A DNA stretch of 12,608 bases from NCBI GenBank assembly GCA_034434335.1, contig DAOTZS010000192.1, positions 1-12,608 on the forward strand, given 5' to 3'. The position numbers were made by a program, and so were the translations under genes. This DNA comes from DAOTZS01 sp034434335 (GTDB lineage: Bacteria > Chloroflexota > Anaerolineae > CG2-30-64-16). Shown here one piece after another: positions 1 through 8,206 of the stretch. Below the pieces are notes generated by a model. It had not been told where the DNA came from and did not search any database. It saw only the letters and a program-made list of their open reading frames with translations. The stretch's first letter is position 1. Every line of letters starts with the position of its first letter.

Positions 1-505
1 CCAGAGCTTTGACGAACCCCTCCTGGCCATGCTTGCCGGTGCAGTAGGCAACTTCGTTCTTGTAGCCGCGCAGGCTGGAGCCGCTGGCAATGCCGATGAT
101 GTGACCTCCCCCTTGCGCCTTCATCACGTCCCAAACGGCCCGACAGCCATTGTACAGCCCGCCCAGGCTGACCCGAAGCTGTCGCCACCACTCATCAGGA
201 GAGGTTTCCTCAAAGGGCAGCAAAGGCATGTAGATGGCGTTGTGCACCAGCACATCCAGCCGCCCCCAGCGGGCCACCACATTCGCTACCACCTCCTGGA
301 ACGCAGCGAGGTCGGTTACATCGAGCAGCAGCCGCCATACCTGGCTGCCATCGCGACGCAGATCGGCCTCGGCGCGGACCAATTCGGCCGCGTTGATATC
401 CGTAATACACACGGCTGCACCGGCCAGGCCCAGGGCCCGGGCGATTCCCCAGCCAAAGCCCCTTCCCGCACCGGTGACCAGAGCCACTTTCCCCTTGAGC
501 AGCAT
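1..505 (-). CDS. Short-chain dehydrogenase/reductase (SDR), C-terminus beyond the window
   Basis: This is an NAD(P)-dependent oxidoreductase of the classical SDR family; only the first 168 residues lie in the window, and the rest runs off the left edge. Visible motifs are the glycine-rich dinucleotide site TGAGRGFG (residues 11-18), a HNA variant of the usual NNAG motif, the catalytic Ser141 (IASGS) and the active-site Tyr154-x3-Lys158 (YCTGK). The Ser lies 13 residues before the Tyr, as is usual in the family. An acidic residue after the second strand (TDIN) suggests NAD rather than NADP preference, which is an inference. The ATG at 505 is preceded by a GGAGGG-type ribosome binding site. It lies 14 nt after the stop of the upstream permease gene, so it is probably the last gene seen of the same operon. 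The substrate cannot be told. Confidence 0.93.
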   Translation of the reverse strand, partial: MLLKGKVALVTGAGRGFGWGIARALGLAGAAVCITDINAAELVRAEADLRRDGSQVWRLLLDVTDLAAFQEVVANVVARWGRLDVLVHNAIYMPLLPFEETSPDEWWRQLRVSLGGLYNGCRAVWDVMKAQGGGHIIGIASGSSLRGYKNEVAYCTGKHGQEGFVKAL

Positions 506-519
506 GTAACCCTCCACCG

Positions 520-1417
520 CTAGCGCGTCATGCGCGGTTCAATAGCATCGCGCAACCCGTCCCCTAGCAGATTGATCGAAAGCACCGTGACCATGATGGC
601 CAGGCCCGGAAAGGTGGTGATCCACCAGGCGTGGCGCAGGTAATTGCGGCCCTCGCTCAAGATCAGCCCCCACTCCGGCGTCGGAGGCCGCGCCCCCAGT
701 CCCAGAAAGCTGAGGGCCGCGCCACTGATGATAGCGCCGGCTACCCCCAACGTGGCCACCACCACCAGCGGCCCCAGGATGTTGGGCAAGATGTGGCGCA
801 GGATAACCCGCCGCGAAGGGCAACCCACCCCGATAGCCGCCTCAACATACATCTCGGCCTTTGTCTTCAGCACCATCCCACGGGCCACACGGGCGTAGGT
901 GGGAGAGGCAGAAACGCCCACCGCAATCATGGCATTAAAAAGGCTGGGCCCCAGGATGGCAATCACCACCAGGGCCAGGAGGATACCCGGAAAAGCCAGG
1001 GCAATGTCCACCAGGCGCATGATCACCAGGTCAAGCCGGCCGCCAAAATAGCCGGCGATCACCCCGCTGGTAACGCCCAGCATGACAGCTATGGCCACTG
1101 AGATGATCCCTACCCGCAGGGAGATACGGCCGCCAAAGAGTATGCGCGTCAGGATATCCCGTCCAAAGGCATCGGTCCCCAGCCAGTATTGGGCACCGGG
1201 CGGTTTCAGCCGCTCACTGGGCTTGATGGCCAAGGGATCGTAACGCGTGATATAGGGGGCGAGAATGGCCGCCATAACGAGCAAGAACAGTATCACCGCG
1301 CCGGCCATGGCACCAGGGTTGCGGGCCAGGCGCCTCAGCGCATCTCCCCACAGCGAGCGATGTCGTCCAATTCCCTCGGCCTGAACGGCTACAGATGGCC
1401 GGGCCGCCAGAGAGGTT

Positions 1418-1425
<8 letters not shown>
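520..1425 (-). CDS. Peptide-type ABC transporter permease (DppC/OppC family)
   Basis: This is an inner-membrane permease of a family-5 (dipeptide/oligopeptide/nickel) ABC importer, 301 residues, the usual length. After a charged cytoplasmic N-terminus, an OppC_N-like first membrane helix is visible at about residues 38-58. The periplasmic loop with WLGTDAFGRD is a DppC/OppC hallmark. The EAA-type coupling loop with ILRHILPN (for docking the ATPase) follows, then LSFLGLGARPPTPEWG near the end and the family-typical C-terminus RDAIEPRM. Its ATG overlaps the end of the upstream permease gene by 8 nt, so translation is probably coupled. It ends in TAG immediately before the ribosome binding site of the SDR gene, which shows that TAG is used as an ordinary stop here. 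The transported substrate is not predictable from the sequence. Confidence 0.95.
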
Positions 1426-2341
<916 letters not shown>

Positions 2342-2346
2342 CTTGA

Positions 2347-2353
2347 TCCTCCC
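2347..2353 (-). promoter_or_regulatory. Ribosome binding site deciding the GTG start of the DppB-like permease
   Basis: The minus strand reads GGGAGGA, then 5 nt, then GTG at 2341. It lies inside the longer reading frame that begins with an ATG at 2380, so it favours the internal GTG as the true start. Confidence 0.75.
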
Positions 2354-2414
2354 AAAAGAACGGCGGCCAGAGGCACGCATTCGGCTCCGCTTTTTGCGGA
2401 CACCACGGTAAGAA

Positions 2415-2448
2415 AGGGCAGGTGTGCTGCTGGCAGCACACCTGCCCT
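2415..2448 (-). terminator. Strong stem-loop between binding-protein and permease genes (attenuator or mRNA 3'-end stabiliser)
   Basis: A perfect inverted repeat with 16-nt arms (AGGGCAGGTGTGCTGC and its complement) is separated by only 2 nt, so it would fold with about a 4-nt loop. It begins 25 nt after the stop codon of the binding-protein gene. On the minus strand it is followed by TTTCTT, a short and imperfect U tract. Stem-loops in this place often cause partial termination or protect the 3' end, so that binding protein is made in excess over permease. I infer that role here; a full terminator would cut off the permeases. Confidence 0.6.
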
Positions 2449-2473
2449 GACGTTACTCATCGTGGTGACCGGA

Positions 2474-4153
2474 TTATTGCGCAATCTGGGCCACGTAGAA
2501 GTAAGGGATGTTACCTCCCTGGTAGTAGGTCACACCCGAGAGCTTCTTGGTGTGAGCATAGAGGAGCACGGGATCGGACCAGAACTCCATGATGGCCTCA
2601 TCCTTGACCTTCTTCTGGATGGCACTGTAAAGCTGGCAGCGCTTGACCGGGTCGGGCTGGGCGGCCGCCTCGTCAATCATGCGGTCCATCTCCGGATTAA
2701 TGTAGTTGTTGCGGTTGGTGCCGCCGTGAGCATTGCTGCTGTGGAAGAAGATGCGAACCATGTCTGGATCGGTGCCTGTCTCCCACCAGGCCTGCATGTT
2801 ATGCTTACCGGCGCGCACCGCATCAAAGTAGCCACTCCGGCTCAGCCCTTGCAGGTCCACCTCGATCCCGATCTTGGCGAAGTTGTCCTTCAGGAAGGCA
2901 GCCATTTCTCCTGAGATGGTCGAATCCGCGCGGTAGTAGTAGCTGACTACCAGCCTCTTCCCGTCTCGCTCACGGACGCCATCACCATCGCTATCCACCC
3001 AACCAGCCTCCTCCAACACCTTCTTGGCCTCCTCCAGGTTGGTTGGATACATATCGCACAGGCTGGCATCATAGCAGAACACCACACTGGTCAACGGGCC
3101 GCAGGCAGGCGTGCCAAAACCATTGAACACCGTATCAATCATCCCCTGGCGGTCCATAGCCAGTTGCATTGCCCGGCGCACGGCCAGCTCGTCCGTGGGA
3201 GGGTTCTCATGGTTGAACATCAACGCCCACCCCGAACCAGGTTGAGGTAGTTTCACCGTGACGATGTCGGGGTTGGCCTCCAGGTTGGGGAAGTCAACCG
3301 GCGGCACCTCATCCTCAAAGTGGATCTCTCCCGTCTCCAGAGCGGCTGTGCGGGTGGCCTCTTCTGGGATGAACTTGTAGATCAACTTCTCCACCGTGGT
3401 CGGCCCGGTTTGGCCCAGCCATGCCGGTCCCCAGTTGTAGTCGGGGTTGCGTACCAGCACGATCTCGTTGTCCAGGATCATGGACTCGAACTTGAAGGGG
3501 CCGGTGCCGACGAACTCGGTCAACCCCCAGTTCTCGTTGCCCACGCGTTGCAGCGCGGTGGGCGATACGGGCGCCAGATATGGGCTCGAAAGGCTGTCCA
3601 GGAAGGGCGCATAGCCACTGTTGAAGCGCACAATGAGCTCATAGTCGTTGACCACCTCGGTTTCCTTGTAGGGCCCGATCAGGCTGGCCGCCGACTGCGA
3701 CTTGGTCTCCGGGTTTACGATGCGGTCAAAGGTGAACTTGACCGCCTGGGCATTGAAAGGTGTACCGTCGTGGAACTTCACATCCTGGCGCAACTTGAAG
3801 CGGTACTCGGTGGCATCGGCATTGACCGTCCATTCGGTAGCCAGCCCAGGCTCGAAGACGCCCGGTTTGGGCTGCCAGACCAGAGGGTCAACCAGATGCA
3901 TGGAGATGCTCCCCACCCGCGAGAAGGTGGTGACATTGGGGTCCAGGCGGTCAAAGCCGCTGGGCAGACCGATCACAATGGTACCGCCCTTGGCTTCTGC
4001 CGGCGCAGCCGGTGCAGGAGTGGCCTCCTGCGCAGCCGGGGGCTGAACAGGCGCCGCGGGCGTTGCCACCGGCGCCACGCAGGCCGCAAAGGCCAGCGTC
4101 GCGACCACGATCAACACCAACATAGACAAGATCCGATTCTTACCGACAGACAT
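2474..4153 (-). CDS. Peptide-type ABC transporter substrate-binding lipoprotein (SBP family 5, DppA/OppA-like)
   Basis: This is the extracytoplasmic solute receptor for the adjacent permeases, 559 residues. The signal peptide has a short basic N-terminus (GKNR), a hydrophobic core and a lipoprotein Cys25 in AFAAC. The Phe at -3 makes the lipobox slightly unusual. An Ala/Pro/Thr linker (about residues 26-57) follows, typical of surface-anchored binding proteins in Chloroflexota. The mature part has family-5 signatures: FKLRQDVKFHDGTPFNA, VKFTFDRI, a GTGPFKF stretch followed by VLVRNPDY, and a Ca-loop-like DSDGDGVRERDG near residue 386. I chose the ATG at 4153 because a GGAGGAAAT site lies just before it; the upstream ATG at 4195 would put 14 poorly fitting residues before the signal peptide. 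The ligand may be a peptide but could be another small compound. Confidence 0.95.
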   Translation of the reverse strand: MSVGKNRILSMLVLIVVATLAFAACVAPVATPAAPVQPPAAQEATPAPAAPAEAKGGTIVIGLPSGFDRLDPNVTTFSRVGSISMHLVDPLVWQPKPGVFEPGLATEWTVNADATEYRFKLRQDVKFHDGTPFNAQAVKFTFDRIVNPETKSQSAASLIGPYKETEVVNDYELIVRFNSGYAPFLDSLSSPYLAPVSPTALQRVGNENWGLTEFVGTGPFKFESMILDNEIVLVRNPDYNWGPAWLGQTGPTTVEKLIYKFIPEEATRTAALETGEIHFEDEVPPVDFPNLEANPDIVTVKLPQPGSGWALMFNHENPPTDELAVRRAMQLAMDRQGMIDTVFNGFGTPACGPLTSVVFCYDASLCDMYPTNLEEAKKVLEEAGWVDSDGDGVRERDGKRLVVSYYYRADSTISGEMAAFLKDNFAKIGIEVDLQGLSRSGYFDAVRAGKHNMQAWWETGTDPDMVRIFFHSSNAHGGTNRNNYINPEMDRMIDEAAAQPDPVKRCQLYSAIQKKVKDEAIMEFWSDPVLLYAHTKKLSGVTYYQGGNIPYFYVAQIAQ

Positions 4154-4250
4154 AGGATTTCCTCCTGATAGATTTGATAGGGCTTGCGACAGCAAATTGC
4201 CTCAGCTAACAGTTGAATTCGCTCAAATGGCTTGCTCCAGAATGGTTGCC

Positions 4251-4260
4251 CCACCTCCTT
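4251..4260 (-). promoter_or_regulatory. Orphan consensus Shine-Dalgarno in the gap before the binding-protein gene
   Basis: The minus strand reads AAGGAGGTGG, nearly a perfect anti-16S match, yet no ATG, GTG or TTG sits 5-10 nt downstream of it. It lies in the 134-nt gap (4154-4287) between the end of the M42 frame and the binding-protein start. It may be chance or a remnant of a lost start. I see no convincing promoter in this gap. Confidence 0.2.
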
Positions 4261-4287
4261 TCTCCTCATCCTGTTTGGGAAAGACGG

Positions 4288-4362
4288 TCATAAGGGCCTG
4301 CTCTCCAGAAAGTGCTTGAGCAGTTGGACGGTAAGCTCCATGTCATCGAGGTGGACCGTCTA
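4288..4362 (-). pseudogene. Conserved C-terminal tail of the M42 peptidase, cut off by an in-frame TAG
   Basis: Directly after the TAG at 4362-4360, the same frame continues for 23 codons to a TGA at 4290-4288. The reading is TVHLDDMELTVQLL followed by KHFLESRPL. This is the ordinary M42 ending, in which HSP.E is followed by a short segment with an acidic pair and a final amphipathic helix. Reading the TAG as Glu (GAG, one base away) gives a normal protein of 349 residues. The tail is therefore a real part of the gene and is not intergenic sequence. Confidence 0.85.
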
Positions 4363-5337
4363 GAAGGGGCTGTGGGTATAACGTGTGGGCACGGCTACCA
4401 GGCCCGCCTGGAGCCCATGGCGGATGAAGGCACCCGAATCGCTGCCATACAGGCTGAATACAGCCGACTGCACCGGGATATTGGCCTCACGGGCTGCGCG
4501 CATAAGGGAGAGGATAAGGGGCCGGCTGTAAAGGGCCAGGTCCTTATGGACAATGATCGGGCCGGCCCCCAGCCGCGCCGACACATCGCGCGGGTCCACG
4601 CCTGGCACATCGCCGGCCAGGCCCACATCCAGAGTAATCGCCAGCTCGCACCCGGTCCGCTGGGCGACCGATTCCGCGCCCACCAGCCCAATCTCCTCCT
4701 GAACCGTAGAAACCAACCACAGCTCATATGCCAGGCGGTCGAGAGCTACCACCTCCAGAAGCCGGTCCATGATGACCAGTCCCACGCGGTCATCCATGGC
4801 CTTGCCGCAGGCCAGCCTGCCCCGCCGGCGAGTAGGTGGGTTCCAGATCACCCGATCGCCCACCTGCACCCCGCGCGCCGCCACAGCGGCGCGGTTGGGG
4901 GCGCCGATGTCGAGAAAAACGTCGTCCCAGTCGGGCCGCGTCTTCTCTCGCTGCTCGGGCCGCAGGATATGCCCGGTCAGTGTGGCAAAGACCCCTTCTA
5001 CGGGACCACTGGTCGTCAGGATCAGGGCCGGGTGCCCCCAGGGCAGGAACACGGGGGCGCGCAATCCGGGACGTTGCTCAGTATCGCGCTGGCCGGTGGT
5101 GATCCAGATGAACCCGTCATCGGAAATATGCTTTACGACGAAACAGATCTCATCCGCGTGCGCCACGAGCATCAGCCGCGGGCCCCGCCCGCCCACATAC
5201 GCCAGCAGATTGCCAACCGGGGTACGCTCGATCTGCTGCGCGCGCCGGCCCCAGCGTTGGGCCAGGAAATCCTGCACGGCCCCCTCGTCGCCGCCCGGCC
5301 CAGGCAGCTCACACATGGTCTTCAGTAAATCGTACAT
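4360..5337 (-). CDS. M42 family metallo-aminopeptidase, missing its last ~24 residues through an in-frame stop
   Basis: This is a cytoplasmic di-zinc aminopeptidase of the M42 (glutamyl/TET aminopeptidase) family, expected to trim N-terminal residues from small peptides. All catalytic elements are visible: His60 in VAHADEI, bridging Asp182 in GKAMDDRVG, catalytic Glu214 and zinc ligand Glu215 in VQEEIG, Asp237 in LDVGLAGD, and His322 in PTRYTHS. The ATG at 5337 has a GAGG site before it and lies 13 nt after the nitroreductase gene. The frame stops at TAG right after HSPF, where the family normally has Glu. The following 23 codons in the same frame encode the missing tail. The short product keeps every metal ligand but loses the C-terminal helix, so folding or oligomer assembly may suffer. 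The substrate is unknown; neighbouring peptide-type transporter genes fit a role in using imported peptides. Confidence 0.9.
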   Translation of the reverse strand: MYDLLKTMCELPGPGGDEGAVQDFLAQRWGRRAQQIERTPVGNLLAYVGGRGPRLMLVAHADEICFVVKHISDDGFIWITTGQRDTEQRPGLRAPVFLPWGHPALILTTSGPVEGVFATLTGHILRPEQREKTRPDWDDVFLDIGAPNRAAVAARGVQVGDRVIWNPPTRRRGRLACGKAMDDRVGLVIMDRLLEVVALDRLAYELWLVSTVQEEIGLVGAESVAQRTGCELAITLDVGLAGDVPGVDPRDVSARLGAGPIIVHKDLALYSRPLILSLMRAAREANIPVQSAVFSLYGSDSGAFIRHGLQAGLVAVPTRYTHSPF

Positions 5338-5350
5338 CGCTTTACCTCGC

Positions 5351-5899
5351 TCAGATCACCAGACGCACAACATCCTCCGGCGGCAGACGATAGGGTGGGG
5401 CAGGATGTGAGGCTGCATACCCCAGCGCGACCAGGAGAAAGGGGGTCAGCTCCTTAGGGATGGGCAAGGCTGCCTTCAGAGCCTGGGCGTCAAAGCCGAT
5501 GACACAACACGAACCCAGGCCGAAGTGAGTCGCTGCCAGGAGCATGTTCTCCACACACCCCATGCAGTCCAGGCGCGTCAGCACTTCCCGCCCCTTCTGA
5601 CCGTACCGGGCTGTCATGCGTTTCACGTCATAGCAAACGACCACGATGACCGGCGCGCGCAGCAACCATTCCTGCGTTCTGACCCCGCCCCGCGCGGTAA
5701 GGCCGGCATCGGTGGTCTCCACAAGCTTGCGCCGCGCTTCAGGATCCTTGACAATGACGAATTCCCACGCCTGCATGTTGCCCGCCGAAGGAGCCCATGT
5801 GCCGGCTTCGATGATCTGCCAGACCAGCTCATCGGGTACCGGCGCAGGAGAGAAATCCCTTATACTACGGCGGCTATGAATCGCCTCAAGAACGTCCAT
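5351..5899 (-). CDS. Nitroreductase-family flavoprotein 1
   Basis: This is an FMN-dependent oxidoreductase of the nitroreductase fold, 182 residues. The FMN-phosphate site RRSIRDF is at residues 10-16 and the second FMN motif APSAGNMQAWEF at 36-47. The family-typical helix DCMGCVENMLLAA and the GLGSCCVIGF strand follow near residue 110-140. The family covers reduction of nitro groups, quinones and flavins, dehalogenation and oxidation of peptide-derived azolines, so the reaction cannot be named. The ATG at 5899 has a GGGAG site. The gene sits 34 nt after a second nitroreductase and 13 nt before the M42 peptidase, clearly in the operon. Four cysteines in the central part (CMGC, CC) are more than usual for the fold. 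Confidence 0.93.
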   Translation of the reverse strand: MDVLEAIHSRRSIRDFSPAPVPDELVWQIIEAGTWAPSAGNMQAWEFVIVKDPEARRKLVETTDAGLTARGGVRTQEWLLRAPVIVVVCYDVKRMTARYGQKGREVLTRLDCMGCVENMLLAATHFGLGSCCVIGFDAQALKAALPIPKELTPFLLVALGYAASHPAPPYRLPPEDVVRLVI

Positions 5900-5933
5900 C
5901 CCTCGCTCCCCTCACTTCTGCCCGGCCCGACGC

Positions 5934-6491
5934 TCACCAGGCTTCCCGGTGCAGATAGTCCGTCAGCGGCAGGCCCGGTTTGGGTTCCGGCTCAACCTCC
6001 GAGTAGCCCAGGGCAAGGATAACCAAAGGGCGTACATGGCGCGGTAGCTTCAGCCATTCAGCTATCCTGGCCCGATCGAACTCGCGGATCAGGCAGCTCT
6101 TCACCCCATGCTCCAGGGCCACCAGCCGCATATTCTGGATCGCCGCCCCGGTGTCCTGGATGCCGAAGAGCTCTTCGCCGATGGGGCCATAGCGGGCCCT
6201 GGCGCGCAGGCAGTCCAGGCACACTACCAGCAACACAGGTGCCTGGGTTACCCAGGTGCGCCGGGCTTCCCCTCCTGTATCGGGCCGCAGGAGTGAATCC
6301 AACAGGGTGCCCGCGATGGCCTCCTTGCCGGCCGGCCTCCGCACGGCGATGATCTCCCACGGTTGCGCGTCAGCAGCCGACGGTGCCCAACTGGCAGCCT
6401 CGACAATGGCCTCCAGCAAGTCGTCATCAATATCTCGCTCTATGAACTCACTGACACAGCGTACTCGCTTCAGCCAGTCAACGATGGGCAT
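5934..6491 (-). CDS. Nitroreductase-family flavoprotein 2, divergent FMN motif
   Basis: This is a second nitroreductase-fold protein (185 residues), adjacent to the first but clearly different in sequence. The fold is shown by EAIVEAASWAPSAADAQPWEIIAV, TWVTQAPVLLVVCLD, DTGAAIQNMRLVALEHGVKS and VRPLVILALGY. Both FMN-contact motifs deviate: RVRCVSEF replaces RRSxRxF, and AADAQPW has Asp where Asn is usual. FMN binding may therefore differ from that of its neighbour; the two could form a heterodimer, since active sites of this family lie at the dimer interface (inference). I choose the ATG at 6491 because a GGAGG site lies 6 nt before it. An in-frame GTG at 6509 overlaps the stop of the DUF885 gene (GTGA) and would add six residues (MSRRRD). 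Confidence 0.88.
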   Translation of the reverse strand: MPIVDWLKRVRCVSEFIERDIDDDLLEAIVEAASWAPSAADAQPWEIIAVRRPAGKEAIAGTLLDSLLRPDTGGEARRTWVTQAPVLLVVCLDCLRARARYGPIGEELFGIQDTGAAIQNMRLVALEHGVKSCLIREFDRARIAEWLKLPRHVRPLVILALGYSEVEPEPKPGLPLTDYLHREAW

Positions 6492-6497
6492 GTCCCG

Positions 6498-6502
6498 CCT
6501 CC
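6498..6502 (-). promoter_or_regulatory. Ribosome binding site deciding the ATG start of nitroreductase 2
   Basis: The minus strand reads GGAGG, a 6-nt spacer, then ATG at 6491. The site lies within the alternative longer frame that begins at GTG 6509, and so favours the shorter protein. Confidence 0.7.
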
Positions 6503-6505
6503 GGC

Positions 6506-8203
6506 TCACCGGATCTCACCCTGCACGTTGTAGTTCGCGCTCCGCATGGCAGCACAGATGAGCGAGACAGGGATAGAGCCAAAGGAGAGGAAGCGGTCAT
6601 GGAAGCGCGCCAGGTCAAACGCGTCCCCTTCCCGGGCCGCCAGCTCTCGCCGCAGGCCGCGGATCATGTCTGTTCCCAGCAAATACATCAGGGCCATGCC
6701 GGGAAACATGCTGTTCTTGACCGCCTCGTTGTAGGCCGCGTCCCCGCTCATGCCAGCCCGCTCCTGGTAAAAAGCGGCTGCTTCCGTGAGAGAACTCTGG
6801 CCGAGATGCAACCTGATATCCACCAGGGCCCGCGCTGCCATCCGCAGCCGCGTCTGATACTCGGCATAGCGCTCCAGAGGGGTAAGGAACCCCACTTCGG
6901 CCATCAGCTCGGTGGCATAACACGCCCACCCTTCCGCCATGGTGCCCCCGCACGGCATGGCGATGCGCGCCGCGCAGTCCACCGCGGCGATCTGGCCGAT
7001 GCGTGAAGGGGCGCGATAGGCGTGCCAGTTCTGGACGTGGTGGCCAATCCCGCCATGGTGGATGACATGGTTCAGCTTGATCACACTATGGTTGACAGCC
7101 CGCAGGCGCTTCTCGATCTCTGCGGGGGGCAGGGCCGGGTCCAGGGGTGGCACGAAGTAACGGTGCACTGCTGGTCGGTTGAAAGCGGCTGGCGCGCGGT
7201 AGGGCAGGAAGTACAAATAGGGAGCGGCCTCGCGCGCCCAGGCCGGCTGCGGCACATATTCGAGCGGGAAGTCGGGCCAGGTAAGCAGGCGATGGGCAAT
7301 GGCCATAGCGCGGGCGGCCTCCCAAAGCTCGCTGAAGCGCTGATAGTACTGGCCAGGCGCGGGGTGATCGTCCGCCAGGAGGGCCAGCGCTTCCCGCCAC
7401 TGACTCGCGCCAAAGTCCGGCGCGTGGGCAGCCAGATATGCCTCGGCCTGGGCAAGCTGTTCTTCGGCATAGCCAGCGATCTCCCGCGCGCTCAGGTCCA
7501 GAAAGTGCCCTTGCCGCAATATCAGGTCCAGCGCCTGCTCGCCACAGGCATACCCGTCAGTAGGGTGCCGAAGAAGCTCCTTTTCCAGGTAACCCTGAAA
7601 ACGAGCGAAGGCACGGGCGGCCCTCTCGGCGGCCGGCTGCAACCCTGGCTCCTGGATCTGCTCCTCCGCGATCAACCGTTCAAGCCCGGTCGTCAGGAAG
7701 GCCCGCGCGCCCTTGCACTCCCGGATCGCCCGCTGGGTCCAGGCGGCCGGCGCCTGGCGCACATTCTCCTGTCCCTGAGCCAGAAAAGCCGGAATCGCCT
7801 CCAGGCGTTCGATGGCCGCGGCCACCCGTTCGGCCAGCGGGGCAAAGGGGCTCAGAAACAGCGCCATGACCCCGAAGACCGCCTCGCCGGTGTAAAGGGA
7901 AGGATTGCCGCGCTGGAAGTGATGGGAGTTGAACTCCCAGAGCTGGATGCGCAGGAACCCCTCGGCCAGGGCGCGATCAATTTGCTCAGCCAGGCTCAGG
8001 GGCTCAGGAGGCAGTGCGTCCAGCCGTACCAGCAACGACCTCGCGTCCCCCAACGCGTCGCCAACCCCATGCTCAGAGAAGTCTGGCAGGCGGTGGTCAT
8101 GCTCGTGCACCCCGATGAAGGTCGCGTTCACCGGGCGATGACGGTAGTATGAGGCGAAAAAGTCGTCCAGCCAGGCTGCAAAGGCTGGTGCTTGGCTCTC
8201 CAT
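6506..8203 (-). CDS. DUF885 family protein (putative metallopeptidase) with altered metal motif
   Basis: The 565-residue protein is mostly alpha-helical and matches the DUF885 family in length and C-terminal signatures. These are a His-rich motif HHGGIGHHVQNW starting at residue 382, AEGWACYATELM at 423-434, a TRLRMAARALVDIRLHLG stretch, and the terminal PVSLICAAM region. Family members usually carry HExxPGHH, which resembles a zinc-peptidase site. Here the Glu is His and the Pro is Ile, so standard peptidase chemistry is uncertain. There is no signal peptide, so it should be cytoplasmic. The ATG is 3 nt after the Gfo/Idh stop, and its own stop is 15 nt before the nitroreductase start, so it is tightly within the operon. 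A hydrolase acting on imported peptide-like compounds is a reasonable guess only. Confidence 0.85.
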   Translation of the reverse strand: MESQAPAFAAWLDDFFASYYRHRPVNATFIGVHEHDHRLPDFSEHGVGDALGDARSLLVRLDALPPEPLSLAEQIDRALAEGFLRIQLWEFNSHHFQRGNPSLYTGEAVFGVMALFLSPFAPLAERVAAAIERLEAIPAFLAQGQENVRQAPAAWTQRAIRECKGARAFLTTGLERLIAEEQIQEPGLQPAAERAARAFARFQGYLEKELLRHPTDGYACGEQALDLILRQGHFLDLSAREIAGYAEEQLAQAEAYLAAHAPDFGASQWREALALLADDHPAPGQYYQRFSELWEAARAMAIAHRLLTWPDFPLEYVPQPAWAREAAPYLYFLPYRAPAAFNRPAVHRYFVPPLDPALPPAEIEKRLRAVNHSVIKLNHVIHHGGIGHHVQNWHAYRAPSRIGQIAAVDCAARIAMPCGGTMAEGWACYATELMAEVGFLTPLERYAEYQTRLRMAARALVDIRLHLGQSSLTEAAAFYQERAGMSGDAAYNEAVKNSMFPGMALMYLLGTDMIRGLRRELAAREGDAFDLARFHDRFLSFGSIPVSLICAAMRSANYNVQGEIR

Positions 8204-8206
8204 AGC

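Noticed and set aside
4360..4362. TAG as a reassigned sense codon in this genome
   Set aside because: The DppC-like gene ends normally at TAG (520-522), just before the next gene's ribosome binding site. TAG thus works as a stop, and only local readthrough remains possible.
4312..5328. Plus-strand frame of 338 codons opposite the M42 gene
   Set aside because: The minus strand has all M42 catalytic motifs; the plus frame is low-complexity and lacks any family signal.
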